Assembly (NCBI GenBank): GCA_000014925.1
Contig: CP000474.1
Location: 806,001 to 870,000, forward strand
DNA from: Paenarthrobacter aurescens TC1
GTDB taxonomy: Bacteria; Actinomycetota; Actinomycetes; Actinomycetales; Micrococcaceae
Length of the DNA: 64,000 nucleotides
Direction of reading: 5' to 3'
Positions 50,982 to 60,118 of this stretch are shown piece by piece. A model generated the notes under the pieces. That model was given only the letters and a program-made list of their open reading frames with translations. It did no database searches and was not told where the DNA came from. Numbering within the stretch: the first letter of the stretch is position 1; the number at the start of each line of letters is the position of its first letter. Made by a program: the position numbers and the translations under genes.

Positions 50982-52439
50982 TTAGAGGCCGTACTTCTCC
51001 AGAAGCCGCAGCCACACTTCGCTGACGGTGGGATACGACGGAACTGCATGCCAGAGCCGATCCAAGGGAACCTCACCCACAATGGCGATGGTCGCGGAGT
51101 GCAGTAGCTCGGCCACGCCCGGACCCACGAAAGTAGCTCCGAGGATGACCTTCCGGTCCTCGTCAACCACGATCTGCGCCCACCCCTTGTAGTCCGGGGA
51201 GTGCAGCTGGGAACCGGACACGTCGATGGGGAGCTCAACGCCCGTGACGTTCTTGCCCTGCAGCAGTGCCTGTTCCAGGCTCGCGCCTACAGATGCCACC
51301 TCGGGATCGGTGAAGACGACGCTGGGGATGGCGTGATCGTTGGCCGTGTGGGCCCACGGGCTCCACGGTTTGGGTGTCCCGGTGAGTTTGCCGTTGGCCC
51401 TGGCCACAATTGCGTCACCGGTTGCTCTGGCCTCGTACTTGCCCTGATGCGTCAGGAGCACCTTGCCGGCTGCATCCCCCGCGGCGTAGAGCCACAGTCC
51501 GCTGGTGCCGTCACTGGCAGGGCCTTCCACCAGGCCGCTGGCATCCGTTGTGAGTCGGAGGGGTTTGCCGTCCTGTGCTTCAACGCCCACGTTTTCCAAG
51601 CCCAGATTGACCAGGGCGGGGTGCCGTCCGGAGGCGACCAGGAGTTTATCGGCTGTGATTGTTTTGTCGTCGAACGTAACTGTCAATGAGCCGTCGTCGT
51701 TCTTCTCCACTTTCTCCACATCAGTGTGAAGATGAACAGCCACACCGTCGGCGCGAAGCCCGGCCAGCACCAGGTTCGCGGCTTCCTCCGTGTAGCTGCT
51801 CAGCAAGCGGCCACGGGCGATGAGCGTGACATCCGAGCCGAACCGGGCGAATGCTTGCGCCAATTCCACACCCGCCACCCCGCCGCCAAGGACCACAAAG
51901 CGCTTCGGAATTTCCTTGGCTGCCGTGGCGCCGCGGGTAGTCCAGAAAGGTACGTCCTTCAAACCGTCAATGTCCGGGATGGTGGGGGTTGAACCCGTCG
52001 CGACCACCACGGCATGGTGAGCTTTCAGAGCGTAATTGTTGCCGTCGAGTCCATCCACCTGGACCTCGCGAGGCCCTGTGATGCGGCCACGTCCTCGGAT
52101 CAACTCGATCCCGGCGCTGTCCAGCCATTCAACCTGGCTGCCGTCCTGCCAATTATTGGTGAACCAGTCCCGGTGCTTCAGTGCGGCCTCGGCATCCATG
52201 GTTCCAGTGATCGCCTCTTTGGCGCCGGGCACCACTTGCGCGGCGTGAAGCACGCTGCCCGGACGAAGCAGCGCCTTGGAAGGAATGCACGCCCAGTAGG
52301 AGCACTCGCCGCCCACCAACTCGCTCTCGATAATCACCGCCGTCAGGCCGCCGCGAACCACCCGGTCCGCCACGTTTTCTCCCACGGCGCCAGCGCCGAT
52401 CACGATTACGTCGAATTCCCGGGAGCTCTCGGCAGTCAT
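50982..52439 (-). CDS. Dihydrolipoamide-dehydrogenase-like flavoprotein disulfide reductase
   Basis: A 485-residue class I flavoprotein. FAD GxGxxG is FDVIVIGAGAVGENVADRV. The redox pair is in GGECSYWACIPSKALL (CxxxxC). The NAD site is VVLGGGVAGVELAQAF. The C-terminal HAVPSYPTVSE supplies the catalytic His. The exact partner is unclear: lipoamide, quinone or mercuric reductase relatives share these motifs. It is a single gene; the palindromic repeat lies just upstream of its start. Confidence 0.9.
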   Translation of the reverse strand: MTAESSREFDVIVIGAGAVGENVADRVVRGGLTAVIIESELVGGECSYWACIPSKALLRPGSVLHAAQVVPGAKEAITGTMDAEAALKHRDWFTNNWQDGSQVEWLDSAGIELIRGRGRITGPREVQVDGLDGNNYALKAHHAVVVATGSTPTIPDIDGLKDVPFWTTRGATAAKEIPKRFVVLGGGVAGVELAQAFARFGSDVTLIARGRLLSSYTEEAANLVLAGLRADGVAVHLHTDVEKVEKNDDGSLTVTFDDKTITADKLLVASGRHPALVNLGLENVGVEAQDGKPLRLTTDASGLVEGPASDGTSGLWLYAAGDAAGKVLLTHQGKYEARATGDAIVARANGKLTGTPKPWSPWAHTANDHAIPSVVFTDPEVASVGASLEQALLQGKNVTGVELPIDVSGSQLHSPDYKGWAQIVVDEDRKVILGATFVGPGVAELLHSATIAIVGEVPLDRLWHAVPSYPTVSEVWLRLLEKYGL

Positions 52440-52465
52440 GGGGAAAGCCTACGCCGCTCCCTGAG

Positions 52466-52528
52466 CGTTGTGAGGCCTGTTCTGCAGGGTTTGCGTGGGT
52501 TTTAGGGCGCAGAGGGGGCCTCGCAACG
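52466..52528. repeat. Palindromic repeat, copy 5
   Basis: CGTTGTGAGGCCTGTTCTGC…GCAGAGGGGGCCTCGCAACG around a ~23-nt loop in the gap before the sulfurtransferase gene. Confidence 0.9.
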
Positions 52529-52594
52529 TGATCTCCCGTCCATATATTGGGATGCGTATCTCAAAATATGGAAGTCCTGTTTAGGCTTCGATGC

Positions 52595-53416
52595 ATGGGA
52601 GATGAACTGAAGCCTTTTGTTGACTGGAATTGGTGTGCCCGCAACCTCGGGACCGTCGTCTTCGTGGACGCGCGCTGGTACTTGGACGGATCTTCGGGGA
52701 AGGACGCCTACGACGCCGGACATCTCCCGGACGCAGTGTTCGTGGATATGGATCGTTGGCTGTCCGGGCCCGCTACACCCGAAGCCGGCAGGAACCCGCT
52801 ACCCGAGCCGGAAGTGTTTGCCCAGGGGATGCGTGAAGCCGGTATTGGTGATTCGGACACCGTAGTGGCCTATGACGACGCCGGGGGAGTCATCGCGGCC
52901 CGGCTGGTCTGGATGCTCCGATCGACGGGACACACTGCGGCGATCCTGGATGGGGGCATTGGCAACTATCCCGGGGATCTCTCCACGGAAACACCGCTAC
53001 GCCGGACCGGGAGCTTCACCGCCAAAGCCTGGCCTGCAGACCTGCTGGCAGACATTTCGGAAGCTTCCTCTGACACCTTCCTCGCAGTGGATGCGAGGAA
53101 TCGGGACCGTTTCGAAGGCCGCCAAGACCCCATCGACCCCCGCCCCGGACACATACCCGGCGCCGCGAACGTCCCGTGCCGTGAGAACCTCGATTCCACG
53201 GGAAACTTGCTCCCGGAGCCGCAAATTCGCACGAACTTCGAGCGCGCCGGAGTCCTGTCCGCAGAGGGGACTATTGCCTACTGCGGATCCGGAGTGACTG
53301 CGTGCCACAACCTGTTGGTGATGGAGCAGTTGGGAATGGGCTCCGGCCGGTTGTTCGTTGGCGGATGGTCCCAGTACTCCCGCGCGAACGACAGGCCAGT
53401 GGAGACGAAAATCTAG
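52595..53416 (+). CDS. Two-domain rhodanese sulfurtransferase
   Basis: A 273-residue thiosulfate or 3-mercaptopyruvate sulfurtransferase. The inactive N-terminal rhodanese domain (~10-130, VVFVDARWYLDG, DGGIGNYPG) is followed by an active domain with IAYCGSGVTACHN (catalytic Cys, loop CGSGVT). The ATG at 52595 follows TTTAGG at 9 bases; two in-frame starts lie upstream (52547 TTG, 52568 ATG) without ribosome sites. It is flanked by palindromic repeats. Confidence 0.88.
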   Translation: MGDELKPFVDWNWCARNLGTVVFVDARWYLDGSSGKDAYDAGHLPDAVFVDMDRWLSGPATPEAGRNPLPEPEVFAQGMREAGIGDSDTVVAYDDAGGVIAARLVWMLRSTGHTAAILDGGIGNYPGDLSTETPLRRTGSFTAKAWPADLLADISEASSDTFLAVDARNRDRFEGRQDPIDPRPGHIPGAANVPCRENLDSTGNLLPEPQIRTNFERAGVLSAEGTIAYCGSGVTACHNLLVMEQLGMGSGRLFVGGWSQYSRANDRPVETKI

Positions 53417-53478
53417 CTTGTGAGGCCTGCTCTGCGGGCTTTGGGTGGGTTTTTGGGCGCAGAGCGGGCCTCGCAACG
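53417..53478. repeat. Palindromic repeat, copy 6
   Basis: CTTGTGAGGCCTGCTCTGC…GCAGAGCGGGCCTCGCAACG. Starts directly after the sulfurtransferase stop and ends 6 bp before the NanE stop. Confidence 0.9.
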
Positions 53479-53483
53479 CAGGG

Positions 53484-54170
53484 CTACGCGTGCATCGCGC
53501 CCTTGAACCAGCCCGTAATCGACGCCGGGTGAGTGATGGCCGTGCCCACCACCACGGCGAATGCCCCGGCATCGAGGGCTTGGCGGGCGTGGGCCGGGGT
53601 GTGGATGCGGCCCTCCGCGATGAGTGGCTTGTCCAGGCCGGCGGAAGCGATGTGCTCCAAGAGTTCCAGGTCCGGGCCGTCGGTCTTGGGGCGCTCGCCC
53701 GTGTAACCGGCCAACGTCGTCCCAATCAGGTCCGCACCCGCTTCGACCGCAGCCACTGCGTCATCGAAGGACCCACAATCGGCCATGACCAGTGCATGCG
53801 AATCCGCGTGAATTCCCGCGACGGTCTCAGAAAGCGAAAGCCCATCCGGGCGGGAACGCCGCGTCCCGTCAATGGCCACAACATGCGCACCCGCATTCGC
53901 CACCGCCAAGGCGTGACGAAGGGTGGGGGTGATGAAGACGCCGTCGTGCCCGTCCTTCCAGAGGCCAATGACAGGAAGCTCGACGGCGGCACGAGTGAAC
54001 TGCACGTCGGCCAACCCCTGGACGCGGATCGCCGCAGCGCCCCCGATGACGGCGGATGCCGCTACTTGGGCAGTGGTCCGGGGATCACGCATGGGCTCTC
54101 CGGGGTACGCCTGGCAAGAGACGATCAGCTGGGAACGGAGGGCTTCGAGGCCTTTGGGCGTGAGGATCAT
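53484..54170 (-). CDS. nanE: N-acetylmannosamine-6-phosphate 2-epimerase
   Basis: A 228-residue TIM-barrel epimerase that converts ManNAc-6-P to GlcNAc-6-P. The motifs LIVSCQAYPGEPMRDP, VIGLWKDGHDGVFITPT, MADCGSFDDAV, LIGTTLAGYTG and PLIAEGRI match NanE. GGAG precedes the ATG at 54170; the upstream frame is not coding. Last of the sialic-acid operon, 22 bp after nanK. Confidence 0.94.
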   Translation of the reverse strand: MILTPKGLEALRSQLIVSCQAYPGEPMRDPRTTAQVAASAVIGGAAAIRVQGLADVQFTRAAVELPVIGLWKDGHDGVFITPTLRHALAVANAGAHVVAIDGTRRSRPDGLSLSETVAGIHADSHALVMADCGSFDDAVAAVEAGADLIGTTLAGYTGERPKTDGPDLELLEHIASAGLDKPLIAEGRIHTPAHARQALDAGAFAVVVGTAITHPASITGWFKGAMHA

Positions 54171-54192
54171 GACGTCTCCAATTACTTTCGGA

Positions 54193-55173
54193 CTACTTAA
54201 GGACGAGTTTTGCGGCGCCAACAATGGCGGCGGTATTGCCGAGAGTCGCCCGCACCACGGGCACGGAAACCGTGGGAGCCAGCAGTTCCTGTCGCAAGGC
54301 AAACTCCATAGGCTTCCACCAGAGCTCGCCGGCGTCGGCCAAGCCACCGGAGATCACCACGGTTTCAGGGTCCAGGACGTTGATGAGACCGCCTACTGCT
54401 TGTCCGGCTGCTGCCGCGCCGACGCCGATGGCACGCAAAGCGGCGGCGCGGTCCCCAGCAGAGCCCGCGGTAGCACCGCCGTCGTGGGCTTCAGAAGCGG
54501 CCAGAGCAAACACGTCCCGCGTGTCCGCCGCATCCACAGCGGAACCGCCAAACCGCAGGAAAGACTCGTAAATCGCGGGCCCCGAAGCGATGGCCTCAAC
54601 ATGCCCGGAACCACCGCACACGCAGGGGAGCGGAGTCCCGTCAAAGGCGGCGTAAGGAGAAGCGAAGTGCCCCACATGCCCGCCAACAAAACGGTGACCC
54701 AAGACAGGAGCGCCGTCCAGCACAAAGCTTCCGCCGACTCCCGTTCCGAACGCCACCATGAGCGAACTTGAGGATCCGGCCGCAGCGCCGAGCCATGCTT
54801 CGCCGAGGGCGTGGGCATGGACGTCGTTGACGGCGCGCACGGCCGAAGGATGAAGCGACAGACGGGACGAAAGCCCGGAAACAAGCTCAGTCCCTGCCCA
54901 GCCAAGAATCGCATCCGTCGCAGACACCACGGTCCCGGAAGAAGCGTCAATGACCCCGGCGGAGCCGATACCGACGCTGGACACTGAAAGTCCGGCGTCG
55001 GCAGCGCGCTCCACCAAGCCCGCAATCAGCGCAGCGGTGGCGTCGAGGATCGCTTCGCCACCAGCCCGGTTCAACGTCGGAATGGTCTCCGACATGAGCA
55101 CTTCACCTGCAGGGGAAACAACCCCGGCGGCAGTCTTGGTGCCGCCGAGGTCAACGCCGATCACGTGGGTCAT
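54193..55173 (-). CDS. nanK: ROK-family N-acetylmannosamine kinase
   Basis: A 326-residue sugar kinase. The ATP site begins IGVDLGGTKTAAGVV; AFGTGVGG, GHVGHF and CVCGGSGHVE follow. The zinc cluster of ROK kinases is usually CxCGxxGCxE; here the third Cys is His (GSGHVE), a conservative ligand change. It phosphorylates ManNAc between NanA and NanE. It overlaps nanA by 4 bp (ATGA). Confidence 0.9.
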   Translation of the reverse strand: MTHVIGVDLGGTKTAAGVVSPAGEVLMSETIPTLNRAGGEAILDATAALIAGLVERAADAGLSVSSVGIGSAGVIDASSGTVVSATDAILGWAGTELVSGLSSRLSLHPSAVRAVNDVHAHALGEAWLGAAAGSSSSLMVAFGTGVGGSFVLDGAPVLGHRFVGGHVGHFASPYAAFDGTPLPCVCGGSGHVEAIASGPAIYESFLRFGGSAVDAADTRDVFALAASEAHDGGATAGSAGDRAAALRAIGVGAAAAGQAVGGLINVLDPETVVISGGLADAGELWWKPMEFALRQELLAPTVSVPVVRATLGNTAAIVGAAKLVLK

Positions 55174-56096
55174 GAAGCTTCGACCAGCCCGTTCCGCTCC
55201 AGGATTTCGCGAATCGCGGCAGTCTCGGAATCGTTCAAGGAAAGCATCGGCGAGCTCATGGTGTTGGACTCGATGACACCCATCACCTGCAGTGCCGTCT
55301 TGAACGCACCCAGACCAGCGGCGCCGCCGGAGACGCCGCCGTTGGGGGTGTAGACGATCTCGAAGACGTCGGCCAAGCGGTCCTGCTCCCTTGCCGCGAG
55401 AGCCCAGTCGCCGGCCTGTGCGGCGTCGAACAGGCGACGGTAACCGGCAGGGTCAACGTTGCCGAGGCCCGGGACAACACCTTGCGCGCCGCCCAGGAGC
55501 GCGCCGTCCACCACAACCTCGTGACCGGTGAAGATGTCGAAGTTGGGGATGTCCTTGGCTGCGAGGAGCAGTTGGCGGAAGGAAACGTCGTCGCCCGAGG
55601 AATCCTTGACACCGGCAATGACGCCGTCACGGCCGAGGCGAACCAACAAGTCGGTGGGCAGCTTGAAGTGCGTGCGAACCGGGACATCGTACGCGAAGAT
55701 CGGCTTCTCGATGGCGGCGTGGATGCTGCGGAAGTGGGTTTCGGTTTCCGCGGCGTTGCCGATCGCGTAGTACATGGAGGTGACCACGATCGCGTCGGCG
55801 CCAAGGTCAACCACCTTGCGGGCTTCCTCGATCACGCGGTTGGTGGTCTGCTCGTTGGCGCCCACGATCAGCGGAACTGCTCCGGCGTTGGCGTCGGCGA
55901 TGGTGGAGACCACCAATTCACGCTCTTCGTTGGTCAGGTAGGGGACTTCGCCGGAGGAGCCCAGGACGAAAAGGCCGGAGACACCGCCGTCGATCAGGTG
56001 CTTGGTGACGTTCTTCAGCGACGCGGTGTCGATGCTGCCGTCTGCGTGGCGGGGAGTGATGACCGGGGGGATGACGCCTTGGAACTGAGTGGACAC
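55170..56096 (-). CDS. nanA: N-acetylneuraminate lyase (DHDPS family)
   Basis: A 308-residue TIM-barrel aldolase. FVLGSSGEVPYLT is the substrate loop, YDVPVRT the Tyr region and IAGVKDSSGD the Schiff-base Lys. Neighbouring NanK and NanE point to cleavage of sialic acid into ManNAc and pyruvate; by sequence alone other DHDPS-family aldolases are possible. The GTG at 56096 follows GGAG at ~7 bases. It is part of the same operon as the transporter. Confidence 0.88.
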   Translation of the reverse strand: MSTQFQGVIPPVITPRHADGSIDTASLKNVTKHLIDGGVSGLFVLGSSGEVPYLTNEERELVVSTIADANAGAVPLIVGANEQTTNRVIEEARKVVDLGADAIVVTSMYYAIGNAAETETHFRSIHAAIEKPIFAYDVPVRTHFKLPTDLLVRLGRDGVIAGVKDSSGDDVSFRQLLLAAKDIPNFDIFTGHEVVVDGALLGGAQGVVPGLGNVDPAGYRRLFDAAQAGDWALAAREQDRLADVFEIVYTPNGGVSGGAAGLGAFKTALQVMGVIESNTMSSPMLSLNDSETAAIREILERNGLVEAS

Positions 56097-56133
56097 AGAA
56101 TTCTCCGTTGTTTGTAGCTTGTGAAGGGAAAAA

Positions 56134-56949
56134 CTAGATGTGAAGCAGGCTCGGCGCGGCGCCCAGGAGCTTCTTGGTGTAGTCGTTGCTCGGGTTGTCG
56201 AAGACTTGCGCGGCTGAGCCTTGCTCAACGATCTTGCCGAAGTACATGACGCAGATCCGGTCCGAAACGTAGCGGACGGTCTGGATGTCGTGCGAGATGA
56301 ACACCATGCCCAGGTTCAGCTGGGTCTTTAGATCGGACAGCAGGTTCAGGACCTGCGCCCGGACGGAAACGTCCAGGGCCGACGTCGGCTCGTCCGCCAC
56401 GATGATGTCCGGGTCCAGAGCCAGTGCACGGGCGATGGCCACGCGCTGGCGCTGCCCGCCGGAAACCTGCGACGGCGTCACTTCGGCTGCCGATTGCGGC
56501 AAGCCGACCAGCGCCAACAGTTCCTTGACCTTGGCGGCGCGGGAGGCCGCGTTGCCGATGCCGTGGATCTGCAGCGGATCCGTGAGGATGTCCTGGATGG
56601 TCATGCGCGGGTTCAGTGCGGTTGCCGGATCCTGGAAGACCACGGAGACGGAGCGACCAAACTGCTTGCGCATGGCAGCGTTCCGCTTGATGGCGGGCTT
56701 TCCGTGGAACAAGACCTTGCCCGACGTCGGCGGCTGGAGTCCCACGAGCACTGACGCGAGTGTGGACTTGCCGCAGCCGGACTCACCGACGATGCCCACG
56801 GTTTCGCCGCGGCTGATGGTGAAGTCCACGCCGTCCACGGCTTTGACGATGTTCGGCCGGAACAAGCCGCCGGTCCGTGCATGGTGATAGACCTTGACGT
56901 CCTTGAGTTCGATGACCGGCTTGGAGCCTTGCTGTGTTGACTGGCTCAT
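56134..56949 (-). CDS. Sialic-acid ABC transporter ATP-binding protein (DppF-like)
   Basis: A 271-residue ATPase. Walker A VGESGCGKST, signature VSGGQRQR, Walker B IIVADEPTS and a C-terminal oligopeptide extension. It pairs with the fused permease-ATPase in the next gene (4-bp overlap), matching the two-ATPase layout of peptide-class uptake systems. Confidence 0.93.
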   Translation of the reverse strand: MSQSTQQGSKPVIELKDVKVYHHARTGGLFRPNIVKAVDGVDFTISRGETVGIVGESGCGKSTLASVLVGLQPPTSGKVLFHGKPAIKRNAAMRKQFGRSVSVVFQDPATALNPRMTIQDILTDPLQIHGIGNAASRAAKVKELLALVGLPQSAAEVTPSQVSGGQRQRVAIARALALDPDIIVADEPTSALDVSVRAQVLNLLSDLKTQLNLGMVFISHDIQTVRYVSDRICVMYFGKIVEQGSAAQVFDNPSNDYTKKLLGAAPSLLHI

Positions 56950-59057
56950 TTCGCGTCCTCCTTCAGGTGGCTCGCCCAGAAGTGGTCGGCATCGTCGCCG
57001 TTCGCCGAAGCAACGGTGGTGAGGACCAGCTTCTGGTGGGGATCGGCGTCGGGCCTCAACGAGCGGGCCGCGAAGCGGTCGCCCGTAGCGAAGTCGCGAG
57101 GCGACGGGACCGTGCCGGGAATCTGGTGCAGGCGGACGGCGTCGGCCTCGATGGAGAGGACCGCGCCCAGCAGGCCCCGGGTGTACTCGTGCTTGGGGTT
57201 CTGCAGGAGTTCGGATGCCTGTGCGGATTCCACCACCTGGCCGGCGTACATCACCGTGATGCGGTGCGCCAAGGATGCCACCAAGGCAAGGTCGTGGCTG
57301 ACGAAGACCATGGCGAAGCCCAGCTGCTCGCGGAGTTCGTTGAGCAGGTCCACAACCTGCTTCTGGACAGTGACATCCAGGGCAGTAGTGGGTTCATCGG
57401 CAACAACAATCTTGGGCGAGCGGGACAAAGCCATGGCAATCAGCACGCGCTGGCGTTGGCCGCCGGAAAGCTCGTGCGGGTAGCTGGCGAGGGTCCGGAC
57501 CGGGTCCAGTTTCACCATTTCCAGAAGCTCTGCCGGCGTCTTGCGGCCACCGCGCTTGGTGAGCTGCTCCATCTGGTCCTTGATTTTCATGGACGGGTTC
57601 AGGGAGCTCAGGGCGTCCTGGTACACCATGGCAATCTGCTCGCCGCGGAGACCCTCGTAGGCCTTGGGGTTGCTGTGCTTGGTGTTGGCATCCAAGAGTT
57701 CCTTGCCATCGAACTTGATGGAGCCGGTGACCTGGGCTGTTTTGGGCAGCAGCCCCATGACGGCCAGCGAGGTGATGGACTTGCCGCAACCGGATTCGCC
57801 TACCAGGCCCATGGTTTCGCCTTCGCGGACCGTGAACGTGACGCTGTCCACGATCGCGATGTCGCCGAAGCGGCCCGGGAAACGGATGGACAGGTTTTTC
57901 ACTTCAAGCACGTTGCGGGCTTCGGGAGAAACCTGCGGGAGTCGGTCGGTGCGCTTCGCTTCAATGGCTGCCAGCAGTTCCAACTCGCGGTCCAGCAGGA
58001 GATGCGGGTTGGCGGCGGCCAGCTTCACATCGGTCAGCACGGCTGAAGCGCCCACATCAGACGTGACGTCACCAACGGAAGCCGCGCGGACGCCGTCGAG
58101 CTCGTGTTCCTCCACCACGGAGGCCTGGGCCACAGATGTGGCAACTTCGGTGTCCACGGCGACAACTGCAGCGGAACCGTCGTCGTCCTTCACTACCGGC
58201 GCGCGCCGCAGCTTCGGATTGACCATGGCGTCGGTGAGGCCTTCGGCCAGGATGTTCAAGGACAGCACGGTCAGCAGAATGGTCACACCGGCGAAGGTGG
58301 TGGCCCACCAGCCGCCGGACAGGACCAGGTTGCGGCCGTAGGAAATGACGTTGCCCCATGACGGTGCAGGGTCCTGAACGCCAGCGCCCAGGAAGGAGAG
58401 GGAGGCTTCGAGGATGATGGCGTCGGCCACCATGACCGTGGCGAACACCAGCACGGGCGCGGCAGTGTTGCGGACAATGTGCTTGACCAGGATGTAGAAG
58501 CGGCCGGCACCGATCACGCGCTCGGCGCGGACGTAGTCTTCGCCGTACTGGGCCAGCACGTTGGCGCGGACGACGCGGGCCAGTTGCGGGGTGTAGATGA
58601 TGGCGATCGCGATGATGATGGTGGGCACCGAGTTGCCGAACGCGGCCAACAGCACGGCCGCCAGCGCGATGCCGGGGAATGCCATGAGGATGTCCATGAG
58701 CCGCATGATGATCTCGTTCACGGACTTGCTGGAGGTGGCCGCGAAGGAACCGAGGAGTGCACCGGCAAGGATGGCCAGGGCAACCGCTCCGAGGCCGATC
58801 ATCAGCGACGACTGTGCACCGAAGAGGAGACGCGAAAAGATGTCACGGCCCAAGCGGTCGGTGCCGAAGAAGTGCTCTGCACCCGGCGGGGTGGCTGGAA
58901 TGAACGTCTCCAGAGGATCGTGCGGTGCAATGACCGGCGCGAAAATGGCCGCCAGGACAATCACGATGAGGAAGAGCAGGGCGATACGGGAGCCCCAGGG
59001 CAGGGCTTTGAAACGAATGCCCGGGGCACTTAGCCGTTCTGCGAGCTTGCTGCGCAT
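56946..59057 (-). CDS. Fused ABC permease (DppC-like) and ATPase (DppD-like)
   Basis: A 703-residue protein combining two normally separate subunits. Residues ~1-290 form the permease (FFGTDRLGRDIFSRLLFG, EAA loop). A ~75-residue Ala/Val/Ser/Asp-rich linker (~295-370) joins it to an ATPase (~375-700: [17 protein letters not shown], Walker B KIVVADEPTT). It starts 3 bp after the first permease gene. The fusion would fix a 1:1 permease:ATPase stoichiometry on one side of the transporter. Confidence 0.93.
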   Translation of the reverse strand: MRSKLAERLSAPGIRFKALPWGSRIALLFLIVIVLAAIFAPVIAPHDPLETFIPATPPGAEHFFGTDRLGRDIFSRLLFGAQSSLMIGLGAVALAILAGALLGSFAATSSKSVNEIIMRLMDILMAFPGIALAAVLLAAFGNSVPTIIIAIAIIYTPQLARVVRANVLAQYGEDYVRAERVIGAGRFYILVKHIVRNTAAPVLVFATVMVADAIILEASLSFLGAGVQDPAPSWGNVISYGRNLVLSGGWWATTFAGVTILLTVLSLNILAEGLTDAMVNPKLRRAPVVKDDDGSAAVVAVDTEVATSVAQASVVEEHELDGVRAASVGDVTSDVGASAVLTDVKLAAANPHLLLDRELELLAAIEAKRTDRLPQVSPEARNVLEVKNLSIRFPGRFGDIAIVDSVTFTVREGETMGLVGESGCGKSITSLAVMGLLPKTAQVTGSIKFDGKELLDANTKHSNPKAYEGLRGEQIAMVYQDALSSLNPSMKIKDQMEQLTKRGGRKTPAELLEMVKLDPVRTLASYPHELSGGQRQRVLIAMALSRSPKIVVADEPTTALDVTVQKQVVDLLNELREQLGFAMVFVSHDLALVASLAHRITVMYAGQVVESAQASELLQNPKHEYTRGLLGAVLSIEADAVRLHQIPGTVPSPRDFATGDRFAARSLRPDADPHQKLVLTTVASANGDDADHFWASHLKEDAK

Positions 59058-59060
59058 GAG

Positions 59061-60017
59061 CTATACCGTCCTGATTCGGGGGTTGATGAGCAGGTAGAGA
59101 AGGTCCACCACGATGTTCACCAGAACGAAGGTGACGGAGATGGTGAGCACCACGCCCTGGACCAGGTTGACGTCCAGGTTGGTGATGCCGTTGAGGATCA
59201 GTTGTCCCATACCGGGCAGGGCGAAGATCATTTCAATCACGACGGCGCCGCCCAGCAAGTAGCCGACGCGCAGTCCCAGCACGGTCACCGGGGTGACGAG
59301 GGCGTTGCGGAGGACGTTCTTGGAGACCACCTCGCGGTAGGGGACACCGTTGCCGATGGCTGTACGGACGTAGTCCCGGTCCAGTTCTTCCACCATCGAC
59401 GTACGGACCACTCGGATCAGCGACGCTGACACAGGGATGCCGAGCGCCAAAGCCGGGAGGGCCATCGAGTTGAGCCAACCGCCGAAACCGGATTCCGGCG
59501 TCGCAATTCCGCCTGAGGGGAACATCGGGTTGGCACCGAGAGCGAACCACTGGATGAGGAGGATGCCCAGCCAAAACGACGGCGTGGCGATCGCGGCGAT
59601 GGAGAAGACTCGGACCAGCTGGTCCTGCCATTTATCGCGGTACAGGGCGCCGAGGATGCCGAACGCGAGCGAGAGCACTATCGCGATAAGCACGCCCAGG
59701 AAGGTGAGCTGCAGCGTCAGGGGGAACGCCGAGCCGATCATGGAAGCCACCGATTTGGCCGGCGGGGTGGTGACGCCGAGGTCGAACTGCAGGAGCTTGC
59801 CGAGGAATCGGAAGTACTGCAGGACCAGGGAATCGTTGAGGCCATTTTCCTGGCGGTACTGCTGTTTCGCTTCTTCGCTGGCACCGTCGCCGAGGGCGGA
59901 GCTGGCCTGGTCGCCGGGGGCGGCCTGCAGAACGAGGAAGACGAGCAACGTGATGCCCAGGATCATCAATGGCAATGCTGCAAGCCTGCGGCCAAGCAGA
60001 CGCAATATCGTGACCAA
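59061..60017 (-). CDS. Sialic-acid ABC transporter permease (DppB-like)
   Basis: A 318-residue permease with six helices, the N-terminal (LRLLGRRLAALPLMILGITLLVFL) and EAA loop AIGNGVPYREVVSKNVLRNAL. Start TTG at 60017, set by GGAGAA at 7 bases. It partners the fused permease-ATPase. A palindromic repeat lies between it and the substrate-binding gene. Confidence 0.93.
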   Translation of the reverse strand: MVTILRLLGRRLAALPLMILGITLLVFLVLQAAPGDQASSALGDGASEEAKQQYRQENGLNDSLVLQYFRFLGKLLQFDLGVTTPPAKSVASMIGSAFPLTLQLTFLGVLIAIVLSLAFGILGALYRDKWQDQLVRVFSIAAIATPSFWLGILLIQWFALGANPMFPSGGIATPESGFGGWLNSMALPALALGIPVSASLIRVVRTSMVEELDRDYVRTAIGNGVPYREVVSKNVLRNALVTPVTVLGLRVGYLLGGAVVIEMIFALPGMGQLILNGITNLDVNLVQGVVLTISVTFVLVNIVVDLLYLLINPRIRTV

Positions 60018-60046
60018 TTTATTCTCCGGTTGGTTGGGTGCTGCTG

Positions 60047-60107
60047 GTTGTGGGGCCTGCTCTGCGGGCTATTTGGGGGATTTAGGCCGCAGAGCAGGCC
60101 TCACAAC
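60047..60107. repeat. Palindromic repeat, copy 7, inside the sialic-acid operon
   Basis: GTTGTGGGGCCTGCTCTGC…GCAGAGCAGGCCTCACAAC, near-perfect. It lies between the substrate-binding gene (stop 60119) and the first permease (start 60017), so it may stop the processing of the SBP mRNA or lower expression of the downstream subunits. Confidence 0.92.
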
Positions 60108-60118
60108 TCGAAGGGTGC

